Below are positions 33,505 through 43,489 of a stretch of DNA of 45,549 nucleotides, in pieces. Source of the stretch: Wenzhouxiangella sp. Lineage in GTDB: Bacteria; Pseudomonadota; Gammaproteobacteria; Xanthomonadales; Wenzhouxiangellaceae. The DNA lies in the NCBI GenBank assembly GCA_007694885.1, contig REEW01000115.1, positions 1-45,549 on the forward strand. The letters are read 5' to 3'. The position numbers and the translations under genes are program-made. Position 1 is the stretch's first letter. Each line of letters begins with the position of its first letter. The notes beneath the pieces were generated by a model. The model worked only from the letters and a program-made list of their open reading frames with translations, ran no database searches and was not told where the DNA came from.

Positions 33505-33690
33505 TCAGACCGACCCGGAGTCCTTGCGCGCCCCGCAGGTGGTCGGGGTGCGCCCGCACGGGCATTCGGCCTGGCTCCCCACGCCCCCGCAGGAACCCTT
33601 GATTGGCGCGCGTCCCATCAGAACGCCAACCATCATGGCCGCGAACAGGGCAACAATCACGACGATGCTCAGCATGAGCGTAACCAGCAT
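33505..33690 (-). CDS. nqrM: Na+-NQR maturation protein NqrM
   Basis: The 61-residue protein has one transmembrane helix (residues 4-25) and then a short cysteine-rich tail: the hallmark IKGSCGGVG, then CPCG and TCG, giving four cysteines. This is the NqrM (former DUF539) pattern. NqrM is needed to make active Na+-NQR, probably by delivering iron for the membrane iron centre. Its start shares one base with the apbE stop (TAATG), so it is the last gene in the nqr operon. The cysteine spacing is slightly longer than in Vibrio, but the motif order is kept. Confidence 0.93.
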   Translation of the reverse strand: MLVTLMLSIVVIVALFAAMMVGVLMGRAPIKGSCGGVGSQAECPCGRTPTTCGARKDSGSV

Positions 33691-34745
33691 TACAGGGCTC
33701 CGTGTTCAATCAGTCGGGCGAAGGCCGGGGTTATGCGTTCGACCAGCTCGTCGCCGTCGACAAGCATCCAGAGTACCGCCAGATCGCGCTCGAGCGCAAG
33801 CGCCCAGCCCTGCTCGAAAGACAACACGCTGAGCGCCGTGGCCAGCGCATCGGCGGTGGTGCAGCGCTGATGGGCCACAGTCACCGAGACCGTATCGTTG
33901 ACGATTGGAGAGCCCGTGCGCGGATCGATCAGATGGGAAACGCGGCGGCCGTCGACCTCGAAGAAGTTGCGGTAGTCACCGCTGGTCGCCAGGGCGACTG
34001 CTTCCAGTCCGATGACGTCGTGAACGTCGCGTGCGCCCGGCCGGGGTCGCTCGATCGCCACCCGCCAGCGCTGGCCGTCGGGCCGCAGACCCCGGGCGCG
34101 CAGATCACCGCCGATGTCGACCAGAAAGCCGGCGACGCCGGCATCACCCAGATATTCGGCCACCTGGTCCACGCCCCAGCCCTTGGCGATGGCCGACAGA
34201 TCCAGGTAGACGCCGCCGGGTTGGGTCAACTCGCGGCTTTCAGAATCAAACGACAGCCGCCACCAGCCGACGTTTTCCAGCGCGCGCTGGATTTCTTCGC
34301 GCCCGGGCGCCTCATCCGGCCGCATCGGCGGACCGAAGCCCCACAGGTTGACCAGCAATCCCGCGGTGGGGTCGAAAGCGCCGTCGGTCACCCTGGCCCA
34401 GTACAGGGCCTCCTCCAGAACCTGGGCAAAACCCGGCGGCAGGACCACTCGTGCGCCGGCCTCGGACTGGTTGAAGGCGGTGATGACCGAATCGGCCCGA
34501 TAGGTACTCATCTCCGCGTTGACCTGCTCGAGCACGGCCTCAATCTGCTCGCGCAGCTCGGGCCCGGAAACCCCGTCCGGCAGTTCCGTTACCCGAACGG
34601 TCCAGACCGTGCCCATGGTGGTACCGCTGAAGGTGACCGGTTCGGCCGGACGGCTGCAGGCCGCCACCAGCAGCAGCGCCAGGCAGCCGATCGCCGCCTT
34701 CACCAGGCCGTCGACCACGCAGATGCGCTCAGCCGCCGAAGTCAT
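33690..34745 (-). CDS. apbE: FAD:protein FMN transferase
   Basis: The 351-residue protein is ApbE, a periplasmic lipoprotein that attaches FMN to threonines of NqrB and NqrC. The lipobox is VAAC (Cys30). Family motifs follow: MGTVWTVRV near 44-52, [14 protein letters not shown] near 124-137, [13 protein letters not shown] near 187-199, [11 protein letters not shown] near 215-225 and the metal/FAD motif [11 protein letters not shown] near 270-280. ATG 34745 overlaps the nqrF stop by 17 bases; internal GTG starts would shorten the signal peptide. Its place between nqrF and nqrM makes its targets almost certain. Confidence 0.95.
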   Translation of the reverse strand: MTSAAERICVVDGLVKAAIGCLALLLVAACSRPAEPVTFSGTTMGTVWTVRVTELPDGVSGPELREQIEAVLEQVNAEMSTYRADSVITAFNQSEAGARVVLPPGFAQVLEEALYWARVTDGAFDPTAGLLVNLWGFGPPMRPDEAPGREEIQRALENVGWWRLSFDSESRELTQPGGVYLDLSAIAKGWGVDQVAEYLGDAGVAGFLVDIGGDLRARGLRPDGQRWRVAIERPRPGARDVHDVIGLEAVALATSGDYRNFFEVDGRRVSHLIDPRTGSPIVNDTVSVTVAHQRCTTADALATALSVLSFEQGWALALERDLAVLWMLVDGDELVERITPAFARLIEHGAL

Positions 34746-35964
34746 CGAGCAGAATGTTTTCAGGCTCCACGCCCAGGTCGTCGAGCATGGCCAGCACCGC
34801 GGCGTTCATCATCGGCGGACCGCACAGGTAGTACTCGCAGTCTTCCGGGGCGGGGTGATCGGCGAGGTAGTTGTCCAGCGCGACCTTGTGGATGAACCCG
34901 GTATGCCCGGTCCAGTTGTCTTCGGGCAGCGGATCGGACAGGGCCAGGTGCCATTCGAAGTTGTCGTGTTCGGCGGCCAGTTGATCGAACTCCTCGACGT
35001 AGAACGCCTCGCGCAGCGAACGGGCACCGTACCAGAAGGTGATCTTGCGGTCCGTATTGAGTCGGTTGAGCTGGTCGAAGATGTGCGCCCGCAAAGGCGC
35101 CATGCCGGCGCCCCCGCCGATGAACACCATCTCGGCGTCGGTATCCTTGGCGAAAAACTCCCCGAACGGCCCGAACACGGTGACCTTGTCGCCGGGTTTG
35201 AGTTTGAACAGGTAGGTCGAGGCGATGCCGGGCGGTGCATCGGCCTGGCGCGGCGGCGGCGTGGCAATGCGGATGTTGAACTTCAAAACGCCCTTCTCTT
35301 CGGGGTAGTTGGCCATCGAGTAGGCCCGGACCGTTTCATCCTCGCGGTTGTTGAGGCGGAGCTTGAACAGGTCGAAGCGGTCCCAGTCCTCGCGGTATTC
35401 CTCCAGCACCTCGAAGTCGGCGAAATGGGTCTCGAACCTGGGAATGGCGAACTGCATGAAGCCACCGGCCCGAAAATCCAGCTCCAGTCCCTCGGGCAGC
35501 TTCAGGACCAGTTCCTTGATGAAGGTAGCGACGTTGTCGTTGGAGATCACCTCGCACTCGATCTTCTTGACCCCGAAAAACTCCTCGGGCACCTCGATCT
35601 TCATGTCGCGCTTGACCGCCACCTGGCAGGACAGGCGCTTGCCGGCGCGGATTTCACCGCGGGAAAGCTTCTCGCGCTCGGTCGGCAGGGCATCGCCGCC
35701 GCCTTCGATCACCTTGCACACGCATTGACCGCAGGTGCCGCCGCCGCCGCAGGCCGATGACAGGAAAATGCCCTGCTCGGCCAGGGTGCCGAGCAGCTTG
35801 TCGCCGGCCGACGTGGTCACGGTCTTGTCCGGATCGCCGTTGATCTCGATTTCGACATCGCCGGTGCTGACCAGGCGGGCGCGCGCGACCAGGATGAGCG
35901 CGACCATGACCAGAACGGCCCCGGTAAACATGACCACCCCGGCAATGATTTCGGTCCAGATCAC
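34729..35964 (-). CDS. nqrF: Na+-NQR subunit F (NADH-oxidising)
   Basis: The 411-residue protein is NqrF, the entry point for electrons. One membrane helix (about 5-27) is followed by a plant-type [2Fe-2S] domain with Cys72, Cys78, Cys81 and Cys113. The FAD domain has RAYSMANYP near 213-221, and the NADH domain shows [15 protein letters not shown] and YLCGPPMM. It accepts hydride from NADH and passes electrons to the FeS cluster and the membrane subunits. The start is GTG 35964, whose GTGA overlaps the nqrE stop by four bases. Confidence 0.97.
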   Translation of the reverse strand: MIWTEIIAGVVMFTGAVLVMVALILVARARLVSTGDVEIEINGDPDKTVTTSAGDKLLGTLAEQGIFLSSACGGGGTCGQCVCKVIEGGGDALPTEREKLSRGEIRAGKRLSCQVAVKRDMKIEVPEEFFGVKKIECEVISNDNVATFIKELVLKLPEGLELDFRAGGFMQFAIPRFETHFADFEVLEEYREDWDRFDLFKLRLNNREDETVRAYSMANYPEEKGVLKFNIRIATPPPRQADAPPGIASTYLFKLKPGDKVTVFGPFGEFFAKDTDAEMVFIGGGAGMAPLRAHIFDQLNRLNTDRKITFWYGARSLREAFYVEEFDQLAAEHDNFEWHLALSDPLPEDNWTGHTGFIHKVALDNYLADHPAPEDCEYYLCGPPMMNAAVLAMLDDLGVEPENILLDDFGG

Positions 35965-36581
35965 AGCTGCACCCCGGCAAACGACATGAAGCCCAGCGAC
36001 ATCAGGCCGGTGATGATGAACACGATCCCCAGGCCACGCAAGCCCTCGGGAACGTCGCTGTACTTGAGTTTCTCGCGAATGGCGGCGAGCAGAACAATGG
36101 CCAGGGCCCAGCCGAAGCCGGCCCCGAAGCCGAACACCACCGACTCGCCGAACTGGTAATTGCGCTCGACCATGAACAGGCTCGCGCCCAGGATCGCGCA
36201 GTTGACCGTAATCAGCGGCAGGAAAATCCCCAGCGCGTTGTACAGCGCCGGCACGTAGCGATCCAGGAACATCTCCAGGATCTGGACGATGGCGGCGATC
36301 AGGCCGATGTAGCACATCAGCCCCAGAAAACGCAGGTCAACCTGCTCCAGGGCGGCGATGCCGGTCCAGGCCAGCGAGCCCTCGTCAAGGAAGTTGTGCA
36401 GGATGAAGTTGTTGACCGGCACGGTCAGGGTCAGAACCACGATCACGGCAACGCCCAGCCCGAAAGCGGTCTCGACCTTTTTCGAGATCGCCAGAAACGT
36501 GCACATGCCGAGAAAAAAAGCCAGCGCCATGTTCTCGACGAACACGGCGCGAATGAACAGGCTCAGGTAATGCTCGAACAT
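35961..36581 (-). CDS. nqrE: Na+-NQR subunit E
   Basis: The 206-residue protein is NqrE, a six-helix membrane subunit. It shows [30 protein letters not shown] (here [18 protein letters not shown]), whose cysteine binds the intramembrane iron together with NqrD, and later [16 protein letters not shown], with the second conserved Cys. NqrD and NqrE are inverted homologues that form the channel-like core. It lies 19 bases downstream of nqrD and overlaps the start of nqrF. Confidence 0.97.
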   Translation of the reverse strand: MFEHYLSLFIRAVFVENMALAFFLGMCTFLAISKKVETAFGLGVAVIVVLTLTVPVNNFILHNFLDEGSLAWTGIAALEQVDLRFLGLMCYIGLIAAIVQILEMFLDRYVPALYNALGIFLPLITVNCAILGASLFMVERNYQFGESVVFGFGAGFGWALAIVLLAAIREKLKYSDVPEGLRGLGIVFIITGLMSLGFMSFAGVQL

Positions 36582-36600
36582 CCGTGATTCCTCCGCCTGA

Positions 36601-37269
36601 TCAGAACGCCGGTGAGGTGCGCGTGTTGGGGCCGATCTCGAACGGCTCCTTCTCGACCTGCTCGGTTCGGTAGCTGCGCAGAATCCAGATGAAACCGCCG
36701 ATCAGAAAAAACGCACTCGGCGGCAGCAGCATCAGGCCGTTGGGCTGGTACCAGCCGCCTTCGGCCACCAGCGGCAGAACCTGTGCGCCGAGAACACTGC
36801 CCGAACCGAACAGCTCGCGCGAAAAACCCACCGCCAACAGCACCACCGAGTAGCCGAGGGCGTTGCCGAGGCCGTCAACGGCCGAAATCAGCGGCGGATT
36901 CTGCATGGCGAAGGCTTCGGCTCGACCGAGCACGATGCAGTTGGTGATGATCAGGCCGACGAACACCGACAGCTCGCGGCTGAGCTGGAAGGCGAACGCC
37001 TGCAGGAACTGATCGACCACGATCACCAGGGCGGTGATGATGGTCATCTGGACGATGATCCGGATGTTCGACGGGATCATGTTGCGGATCAGCGAGACGA
37101 AATAGTTGGAAAAGGTCAGAACGAAGATCACCGCCGCGCACATGGTGATGGTCGTCGAAAGCTTGGTCGTGATGGCCAGCGCCGAACAGACCCCGAGGAT
37201 CTGCAGGGCGATGGGGTTGTTGGCAAAAATCGGCGCGAACAGGACCTCGCGTGCCTTGAGTTGAGCCAT
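36601..37269 (-). CDS. nqrD: Na+-NQR subunit D
   Basis: The 222-residue membrane protein is NqrD. Conserved segments are [20 protein letters not shown], with the first iron-ligand Cys, and [18 protein letters not shown], with the second, which together with NqrE hold the membrane iron centre. Six hydrophobic helices are visible. Related RnfE/RsxE proteins look similar, but the neighbours (nqrA, nqrF, nqrM) fix it as NQR. It starts two bases after the nqrC stop, so translation is probably coupled. Confidence 0.96.
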   Translation of the reverse strand: MAQLKAREVLFAPIFANNPIALQILGVCSALAITTKLSTTITMCAAVIFVLTFSNYFVSLIRNMIPSNIRIIVQMTIITALVIVVDQFLQAFAFQLSRELSVFVGLIITNCIVLGRAEAFAMQNPPLISAVDGLGNALGYSVVLLAVGFSRELFGSGSVLGAQVLPLVAEGGWYQPNGLMLLPPSAFFLIGGFIWILRSYRTEQVEKEPFEIGPNTRTSPAF

Positions 37270-37271
37270 GC

Positions 37272-38051
37272 CTACAGTGCCTCCCCGATGTTGAGTCGTC
37301 GTTCCATGCGCGCCAGGTAGGGGCCGTAGCCCTGCTCACCCAGCCAGAACGTCACCATGTTTTCCACCCCGCGCGAGGTAATCGTTGCCCCGGACAGTCC
37401 GTCGATGCGGTGGTCGGCGTCGGCCGCGCCGTCCGGTGTTCGGCCGCGGTCGACCTGGAAGCGGACGCTGCCGTCAGCGTCGCGCACCTGCTTGCCGATC
37501 CAGTTCTCCTGCCAGCGCGGGTTCTCGATCTCGCCGCCCAGGCCGGGCGTTTCGCCGTGCTCGAAGAAGCTGATCCCGGAAACCGTGCGCAGATCCGACT
37601 CCAGGGCCAGAAATGCGTACATGGTCGACCACAGGCCGTAGGCGTGCACCGGCAGGATGACCCGTTCCAGGGTACCGTCTTCGGCACGCGCCAGAAACAC
37701 CTCCCCGTAGTGGCTGCGGCGACCGATGCCGGCCGGATCCCCGGCCAGGGCGCTGGACTGGGCCGGGTCGCGCACCGCCCGGACCGGATCGAAACCGCCG
37801 GGCGGGTCGACGTACTCGCCGGTTTCGAAGTCGACAACGCGCCGATCGATGCGCTCGAAGGCCAGGGCCACGTCCATGCCGGGTTCGTACCAGCCGGCCG
37901 CCTGGAGCACGTTGAGCTGGCGGAAAGTCGCGCGGTTTTCTTCCTGGAACGGACGCAGGGTGACTGCCGCGGTGGAGACGATGACGGCGCAGACCAGGCA
38001 CACGCCGGTCGCCACCCGCAGTACGTTGGCCACGCTGTTCTTATCCCTCAC
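37272..38051 (-). CDS. nqrC: Na+-NQR subunit C
   Basis: The 259-residue protein is NqrC, a membrane-anchored periplasmic flavoprotein. One helix (about 12-31) is followed by the soluble domain. The FMN attachment motif is SGATITS at 220-226, with Thr223 the expected flavin site. [14 protein letters not shown] in this protein reads [14 protein letters not shown] near 137-150, and [13 protein letters not shown] near 166-178 is conserved. The start overlaps the nqrB stop by 11 bases. ApbE, encoded in the same operon, would attach the FMN. Confidence 0.97.
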   Translation of the reverse strand: MRDKNSVANVLRVATGVCLVCAVIVSTAAVTLRPFQEENRATFRQLNVLQAAGWYEPGMDVALAFERIDRRVVDFETGEYVDPPGGFDPVRAVRDPAQSSALAGDPAGIGRRSHYGEVFLARAEDGTLERVILPVHAYGLWSTMYAFLALESDLRTVSGISFFEHGETPGLGGEIENPRWQENWIGKQVRDADGSVRFQVDRGRTPDGAADADHRIDGLSGATITSRGVENMVTFWLGEQGYGPYLARMERRLNIGEAL

Positions 38052-39297
38052 CGGGGACCTCCAGAAGCCGCCGCTTGCGGCGCGCGATGTTGGCCTTGAT
38101 GACCACGTAGTCGATCAGCGGCGCACACAGGTTGCCGAACAGAATCGCCAGCATCACCCCTTCGGGAAAGGCCGGGTTGACCACCCGGATCAACACGACC
38201 ATCACCCCGATCAGGATTCCGAACACCCACTTGCCGGCATTGGTCATGGACGCCGAGACCGGGTCGGTGGCCATGTAGACCAGGCCGAAGGCGAACCCGC
38301 CCAGGGTCAGGTGCCAGTACCAGGGCATGGCGAACATCGGGTTGGTCTCGCTGCCGGCCCAGTTGAGCACCATCGTCATCGCCATCATGCCCAGCAGCAT
38401 GCTCAGCATGATGCGCCATGAGGCGATCTTGGTGACCAGCAGGACCAGCGCCCCGAAGGCGATGACCAGGGTCGAGGTCTCGCCGATCGAGCCCTGGATT
38501 CCGCCCAGTGCGGTCTGCATCCAGGTCAGATCCACCTCCGGCGAGAGCGAGGCGTTCGCGGTCAGACCGGCGCTGAAATCCAGATCGCCCAGCGCGGCCA
38601 TGGCCAGCGGCGTGGCCCCCGAGAAGCCGTCCACGGCGGTCCAGATGGAGTCGCCGGTGAGATGGGCCGGGTAGGCGAAGAACAAAAAAGCGCGCCCGGT
38701 CAGGGCCGGGTTGAGAAAGTTCTTTCCCGTCCCGCCGAAGACTTCCTTGCCGACAACGACCCCGAAGCTGATGCCCAGGACCACCATCCACAGCGGGATG
38801 GTCGGCGGCAGGATCAGGGTAAAAAGAATGCCGGTCACGAAAAAGCCTTCGTTGACCTCGTGACCACGTTTCCAGGCAAACAGGCTTTCCCAGATAAATC
38901 CGCTCAGGTAGGTGACGATAAAGATCGGCACGTAATAGACCGCACCGTGCAACAGGTTGGCAATCCAGTTTGAATGGTCGAAACCGGTCAGGACGGCGAC
39001 CAGGTCGGTGCGCCAGCCCGGAATCGGGCTGTAGCCGAACTCGCTGATCTGAAGATTGGCCTGGTAGCCGACGTTGATCATGCCGAAAAACAGTGCCGGC
39101 AGAGCGGCAAACCACACCGTCATCATCACCCGCTTCAGATCCAGCCCGTCGCGCACGTGCGCCGTCGAGCGCGTCGTGCTCGGCGGGGTGTAGAGCATGG
39201 TGTCGAACATCTCGTAGAACACGTAGAAACGGTTGTACCTGCCGCCGCGCTCGAAGTGCGGGGCAACGCGCCGGTCCAGGAAGGTTCTCAGTCCCAC
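38041..39297 (-). CDS. nqrB: Na+-NQR subunit B
   Basis: The 418-residue protein is NqrB, the main membrane subunit with covalent FMN and the ubiquinone region. The FMN motif is DGFSGATPLAMA, with Thr229 the expected attachment site. GGTGKNFLNPALTGRAFLFFAYP (as GGTGKNFLNPALTGRAF) and GHEVNEGFFVTGILF are conserved. About ten hydrophobic helices are visible. The start is GTG 39297, which directly follows the nqrA stop (TGA then GTG with no gap). Confidence 0.97.
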   Translation of the reverse strand: MGLRTFLDRRVAPHFERGGRYNRFYVFYEMFDTMLYTPPSTTRSTAHVRDGLDLKRVMMTVWFAALPALFFGMINVGYQANLQISEFGYSPIPGWRTDLVAVLTGFDHSNWIANLLHGAVYYVPIFIVTYLSGFIWESLFAWKRGHEVNEGFFVTGILFTLILPPTIPLWMVVLGISFGVVVGKEVFGGTGKNFLNPALTGRAFLFFAYPAHLTGDSIWTAVDGFSGATPLAMAALGDLDFSAGLTANASLSPEVDLTWMQTALGGIQGSIGETSTLVIAFGALVLLVTKIASWRIMLSMLLGMMAMTMVLNWAGSETNPMFAMPWYWHLTLGGFAFGLVYMATDPVSASMTNAGKWVFGILIGVMVVLIRVVNPAFPEGVMLAILFGNLCAPLIDYVVIKANIARRKRRLLEVPGEG

Positions 39298-40653
39298 TCA
39301 GCCCTCCTTCTGGATCTGTTCGAGCACGTCCCGCAGGATCGGGCCGTATTCGTACTTGCCGACGCACACGTAGGTGCACAGCGCCAGGTCTTCCTCGACC
39401 AGTTCCAGCGCGCCCAGGTTTTCGGCCATTTCGATGTCACCGACGATCAGGGAACGCAGCAGCTGCGTGGGCAGGATGTCCAGGGGCATGACCGTCTCGT
39501 ACTGACCCAGGGGAACCATGGCCCGCTCGCTGCCGTTGGTCGAGGTGGTCAGACCCAGGCGCCTGGCCGGCATGAACTTCGACAGATAGATGTTCATCCG
39601 GGAATGCCGTTCAAGCCCCGGGGAGAGGTAGCCGAACAGCCGTCGGTCGCGGTCTTCGCGCAGGGCGGTGACCTGGTTTGACCAGCGACTGAGCCAGGCC
39701 AGACCTTCGCGCGCGTGATGGCCGCCGAAGACCGAGCCGGACACGATCCGGGTCGGTCCTTCGGCCAGGCTGTCGCGGCACAGTTCGTCGATGTTGGCAC
39801 CCAGCCGGGTTTTGAGCAGGCGCGGACGCAGGACCTGCGGTCCGCCCAGCCCGACGATTCGGCGGCTGTAGCGGCGCCCGCTGGCAAACAGGTGACCGAT
39901 GGCGATGACGTCCTGGTAGTCCACCGCCCAGGCCGAACGCCGGCGACCAACCGGACACAGGAAATGCATGTGGGTGCCGGGATTGCCGGCCGGATGGGGC
40001 CCGGCGAACACCTCTTCGCGAATGCCGTCACCGGAGAAATCCGGCAGCGGGGAATCCGGCGGGCGACACAGCCACAGCGGACCCTCGGTCAGGCTCTTGA
40101 GCACTTTCAGGCCATGGGTGAAGGCTTCGAGCTCCGGTTCGATGATCACGGCCGGGTCGGGCGCCAGTGGCTGGGTATCGATCACCCGGACGAAAATGGC
40201 CGCCGGCACGCTGTCGACGGCCGGGGTTTGCCCGAACGGGCGCGCGCGAATCGCCGTCCACTCGCCGGATTCAATCAGAAGCGCACGGACCTGTTCGGCC
40301 TGCAGGCGATCAATGGATCTCGGCCGGAAACTGTCAAAATCAACATCGCCCTCGCCTTCGGTCACGTCAATGACCAGCGACTGCATGAATCGTTTTTCAC
40401 CGCGATGGATCGCGCTCACACGACCGGCGGACGGCGCGGTAAAACGCACGCCGGGATTTTTCTTGTCTTCGAAAATCAGCTGGCCACGCCGAACCCGGTC
40501 CCCTTCGGCCACGTGCAGGGTCGGCCGCATGCCGGGGAAATCGCCTCCCAGCACGGCAACAGACCGCACCCTCGGCGCAGTCTCTACCCTCTGGTCCGGG
40601 ACCCCGGCCAGCGGCAGGTCCAGACCCTTTTGTATCCGGATCATTATCGTCAT
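39298..40653 (-). CDS. nqrA: Na+-NQR subunit A
   Basis: The 451-residue cytoplasmic subunit NqrA begins IRIQKGLDLPLAG and shows PTLHVAEGDRVRRGQLIFEDKKNPGV (as PTLHVAEGDRVRRGQ), FTAPSAGRVSAIHRGEKR, and MERH-like region LERHSRMNIY; it ends GKYEYGPILRDVLEQIQKEG. It is the first gene of the nqrABCDEF-apbE-nqrM operon. Start choice: GGAGG lies three bases before ATG 40653 and twelve before ATG 40644, neither ideal, so the exact start is open. The open frame runs upstream, but that part is not family-like. Confidence 0.95.
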   Translation of the reverse strand: MTIMIRIQKGLDLPLAGVPDQRVETAPRVRSVAVLGGDFPGMRPTLHVAEGDRVRRGQLIFEDKKNPGVRFTAPSAGRVSAIHRGEKRFMQSLVIDVTEGEGDVDFDSFRPRSIDRLQAEQVRALLIESGEWTAIRARPFGQTPAVDSVPAAIFVRVIDTQPLAPDPAVIIEPELEAFTHGLKVLKSLTEGPLWLCRPPDSPLPDFSGDGIREEVFAGPHPAGNPGTHMHFLCPVGRRRSAWAVDYQDVIAIGHLFASGRRYSRRIVGLGGPQVLRPRLLKTRLGANIDELCRDSLAEGPTRIVSGSVFGGHHAREGLAWLSRWSNQVTALREDRDRRLFGYLSPGLERHSRMNIYLSKFMPARRLGLTTSTNGSERAMVPLGQYETVMPLDILPTQLLRSLIVGDIEMAENLGALELVEEDLALCTYVCVGKYEYGPILRDVLEQIQKEG

Positions 40654-40919
40654 TGTCCTCCGGCACAGCGCACGATCCGACCCCATCGGTATCGCGGCTG
40701 CAGATTGTTGTTCCGCGCGGCCGATGGAGTCTCCTCGACCGTCAACGGACCGTGCCGTAACCCGCCCCCGACTCCAGGGCATTGGCGACCTTGACACGGA
40801 AATGGCCGGACTCTCTTGCTCGAGTCGGCCCCGGGTAAGCTACCAGTTCAAGGGCGCGGAAATCAAGCGGCGATGAAAGTCGTGTCAACAGCGAGCGCGA
40901 GGTGGCAACACCGGCGCAC
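40654..40919. other. divergent intergenic region, nqrA to mltD
   Basis: The gap between the nqrA and mltD starts is 330 bases. Its right end holds the mltD promoter and ribosome site. The left part must hold the nqr promoter, but I see no convincing -35/-10 pair reading left. No conserved coding frame, repeat or RNA fold is evident in the rest. Confidence 0.5.
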
Positions 40920-40947
40920 TTGACCTGTCTTTTGCTTGAGCGATAAT
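40920..40947 (+). promoter_or_regulatory. sigma70 promoter of the mltD operon
   Basis: TTGACC at 40920-40925 and GATAAT at 40942-40947 are spaced by 16 bases. Transcription would start at about 40954, giving a 30-base leader with a strong ribosome site before the TTG start. Confidence 0.7.
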
Positions 40948-40971
40948 GACGGGTTGATTGCAGCCAATGAT

Positions 40972-40986
40972 GGAGGTGCGTTCTTG
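40972..40986 (+). promoter_or_regulatory. ribosome binding site that sets the mltD start at TTG
   Basis: GGAGGT at 40972-40977 lies six bases before TTG 40984. The in-frame ATG 41002 has no such site. The strong Shine-Dalgarno sequence therefore favours TTG 40984 as the real start. Confidence 0.75.
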
Positions 40987-42606
40987 CCCGCGTTCAAACC
41001 GATGCACCGATGGTTCCCTCTTTGCGGCCTGTTGCTCCTGCTGTCGGCCTGCGCGGCCGTGGAGCAGCGCGACGAGCGCTCCTCGCCGCAGGATCCGGAC
41101 AGCAAGGTACCTTTCTACCTGGCCGCAAACCTGGAAGATCCGTTCGCAGCGGTTGACCGCGCAACGCGGCGAATCTCGCGGGAGCCTGCGTCTTTGGACG
41201 CGGCCAGGCCATCGGCCGAGACCGAACCGGACCTGATCGGACGCATTGTCGAGAGCCTGGAATTCAGCCATTGCCCGGATGGAAGCCGGGCGCTGGAATG
41301 GGCCGAATGGTTCGGCAAACGGCCCGAGTACATGCAGCGCGTGCTGGACCGGGCGCATCCCTGGCTGTACAACATCGTCAACGAACTGGAGCAGCGTGAA
41401 CTCCCCGGCGAACTGGCCTTGCTGCCCATCGTCGAGAGCGCCTACGATCCTTTTGCCTACTCCCACGGCCGGGCGTCGGGGACCTGGCAGTTTCTGAGCG
41501 CTACCGCCCGCGACCGCGGCGTGGAAATCAACGACTGGTACGACGGACGGCGCGATGTCTACGTGGCCACGCGCGCCGCGCTGGACTACCTGGCCTACCT
41601 CAATGGCTTGTTCGACGGCGACTGGAACCTGGCTCTTGCCGCCTACAACGGAGGCCAGGGCCGCGTTCAGCGGGCCATCCGCTTCAACGCCGCGCGCAAC
41701 CGCTCAACCGAGTACGAGAACCTCCCCCTGCCGCGCGAAACCCAGGCTTATGTGCCGAAACTTCACGGCCTGGGCTGCCTGTTTCGCGAGCCGGAGCGGT
41801 TCGGCTGGGAACTGCCGATATGGACGAACGAACCGCTGATCGCCCGCATTGAACTCTCCGGGCCGACCGACGTCGTCGCCCTGTCGGCCGTGGCCGATGT
41901 CGACATTGCCGAACTTGTCACCCTCAACCCCGGTCTGAACCGACATCTCACACCACCCGGCGGGCCGCACCATGTATTCGTTCCGATCGAGCAGGCCGAA
42001 ACCGTGATCAGCTCTCTTCCGCAACTCAACGGAGCCGACCACCTGGTCTGGGAGAACATCCGTGTTCGACGCGGCGATACCCTGTCCGGGCTGGCCCAGC
42101 GACACAACACCAGCGTCTCGGCACTGCGCGAGGCCAACAATCTCAACGGCGATCACCTCACCATCGGACAACGCCTTCAATTGCCCAGGGCAAACAACGC
42201 GGCGCCGGCCGACAGCCCCTGGGCCGACCGGTACCAGGAAATGGCGAGGCTGCAGCAGCGTCTCCTGCCAACCCGGCGCTTCCAGCACCAGGTCCGCCCC
42301 GGCGAAAGCCTGTGGGTCATCGCCCGGCGTTACTCGGTCAGCGTCGCCGATCTGCAGCGCTGGAACAACCTCGGGCAAAACAGCATGATTCGACCCGGTC
42401 AGCGCCTGGTGATTCTCATGGACGGCCCGGCCGGACGCAGCCCGCAGTCGGCCGAGCCGGTTCGATACACGGTCCGCTCCGGCGACTCGCTGTGGCTGAT
42501 CGCCCGCCGGATGAACGTGAGGCTGGCTGACCTGATGCGCTGGAACAACCTCAACGAGAGTAGCGTTCTGCGGCCAGGCCAGGTCCTGCGCATTCAGAGA
42601 GGATGA
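40984..42606 (+). CDS. mltD: membrane-bound lytic murein transglycosylase D
   Basis: The 540-residue lipoprotein (lipobox LSAC, Cys23) cuts peptidoglycan glycan strands from the periplasmic side. The goose-type lysozyme domain lies at about 110-290. Catalytic Glu151 sits in LLPIVESAYDP, followed by GRASGTWQFLSATARDRGV and AYNGGQGRVQRAI. Three C-terminal LysM domains bind peptidoglycan: VRRGDTLSGLAQRHNTSV, VRPGESLWVIARRYSVSV and VRSGDSLWLIARRMNVRL. E. coli MltD has two LysM domains, so one more is present here. It leads an operon with an M23 peptidase (one-base gap) and a lipoprotein. Confidence 0.94.
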   Translation: MPAFKPMHRWFPLCGLLLLLSACAAVEQRDERSSPQDPDSKVPFYLAANLEDPFAAVDRATRRISREPASLDAARPSAETEPDLIGRIVESLEFSHCPDGSRALEWAEWFGKRPEYMQRVLDRAHPWLYNIVNELEQRELPGELALLPIVESAYDPFAYSHGRASGTWQFLSATARDRGVEINDWYDGRRDVYVATRAALDYLAYLNGLFDGDWNLALAAYNGGQGRVQRAIRFNAARNRSTEYENLPLPRETQAYVPKLHGLGCLFREPERFGWELPIWTNEPLIARIELSGPTDVVALSAVADVDIAELVTLNPGLNRHLTPPGGPHHVFVPIEQAETVISSLPQLNGADHLVWENIRVRRGDTLSGLAQRHNTSVSALREANNLNGDHLTIGQRLQLPRANNAAPADSPWADRYQEMARLQQRLLPTRRFQHQVRPGESLWVIARRYSVSVADLQRWNNLGQNSMIRPGQRLVILMDGPAGRSPQSAEPVRYTVRSGDSLWLIARRMNVRLADLMRWNNLNESSVLRPGQVLRIQRG

Positions 42607-42607
42607 G

Positions 42608-43489
42608 GTGATTCGGATCCGCAACCCGCTTTTCGGGACGACCCGCTGGCCGGTCGGCTTCTGCCGGATCCGGACCCTGCTATCCAGCCTGGTGCTGCTG
42701 CTCGCGCTCTGTGGCGCAACGACTGCCGCAGCCGAGGTGGATTTGCAAGGGGACGTGGTCCAGGGCGGCTTGATCTTCGGGCAGGCCCCGGCGGGCAGCC
42801 GGGTGCAGCTGGACGACGACGAGCTGATGGTCTCCGAGCGCGGCCACTTTCTGATCGGTTTCTCGCGCGACGACTCAGACACCCGTCAGCTGCTGGTCAC
42901 CCTGCCCAACGGCAGCAGCTGGTCGCGGGATCTCCAGCCCGAACCCAGAGAGTTCGACATCCAGCGTATCGACGGCCTGCCGTCCGAACAGGTCACTCCG
43001 CGCCCCGAAGTTCTGGCCCGGATTCGCGATGAAGCGTCCCTGGCACGACGGGTCCGCGAGCGTCGAGACGCGCGTACCGACTGGACCGGGGGGTTCATCT
43101 GGCCACTGTACGGCCCGATCACCGGAGTCTACGGATCGCAGCGCATTCTCAACAATCAGCCGCGCGCCCCGCACTGGGGGGTCGACATCGCCGCACCCAC
43201 CGGAACCATGGTCCGGGCCCCGGCTGCCGGCGTCGTCACTCTGACCCACCCGGACATGTATTTTTCCGGCGGCACGCTGTTTCTCGATCACGGACACGGC
43301 CTGGTCTCGGCGTTTCTGCATTTGAGCGAGATCCTGGTCGAAACCGGTCAGCGCGTGGAGCAAGGCGACAACATCGCCCGGGTCGGAGCCACCGGTCGAG
43401 CCACCGGTCCGCACCTGGACTGGCGAATCAGCCTGGGCGACACCCGGGTCGATCCGGAACTGCTCGTCCCGCCGCAGCCCGAACAATGA
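42608..43489 (+). CDS. exported M23 (LytM-type) peptidase with variant zinc motif
   Basis: The 293-residue protein has a signal peptide (LLALCGATTAAAE, cleavage near 42). A beta-rich N-terminal domain follows to about residue 160. The M23 domain has HWGVDIAAP with zinc ligands His189 and Asp193, the catalytic-type His238 in SAFLHLSEI, and near the end GPHLDW, where the usual HxH motif (HLHW) reads His269-x-Asp271. Asp can in principle bind zinc, and I believe this HLDW form occurs in other M23 proteins, so activity is possible but unproven. The start is GTG 42608, one base after the mltD stop; the end overlaps the next gene by four bases. Such endopeptidases cut peptide crosslinks in murein. 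Confidence 0.85.
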   Translation: MIRIRNPLFGTTRWPVGFCRIRTLLSSLVLLLALCGATTAAAEVDLQGDVVQGGLIFGQAPAGSRVQLDDDELMVSERGHFLIGFSRDDSDTRQLLVTLPNGSSWSRDLQPEPREFDIQRIDGLPSEQVTPRPEVLARIRDEASLARRVRERRDARTDWTGGFIWPLYGPITGVYGSQRILNNQPRAPHWGVDIAAPTGTMVRAPAAGVVTLTHPDMYFSGGTLFLDHGHGLVSAFLHLSEILVETGQRVEQGDNIARVGATGRATGPHLDWRISLGDTRVDPELLVPPQPEQ

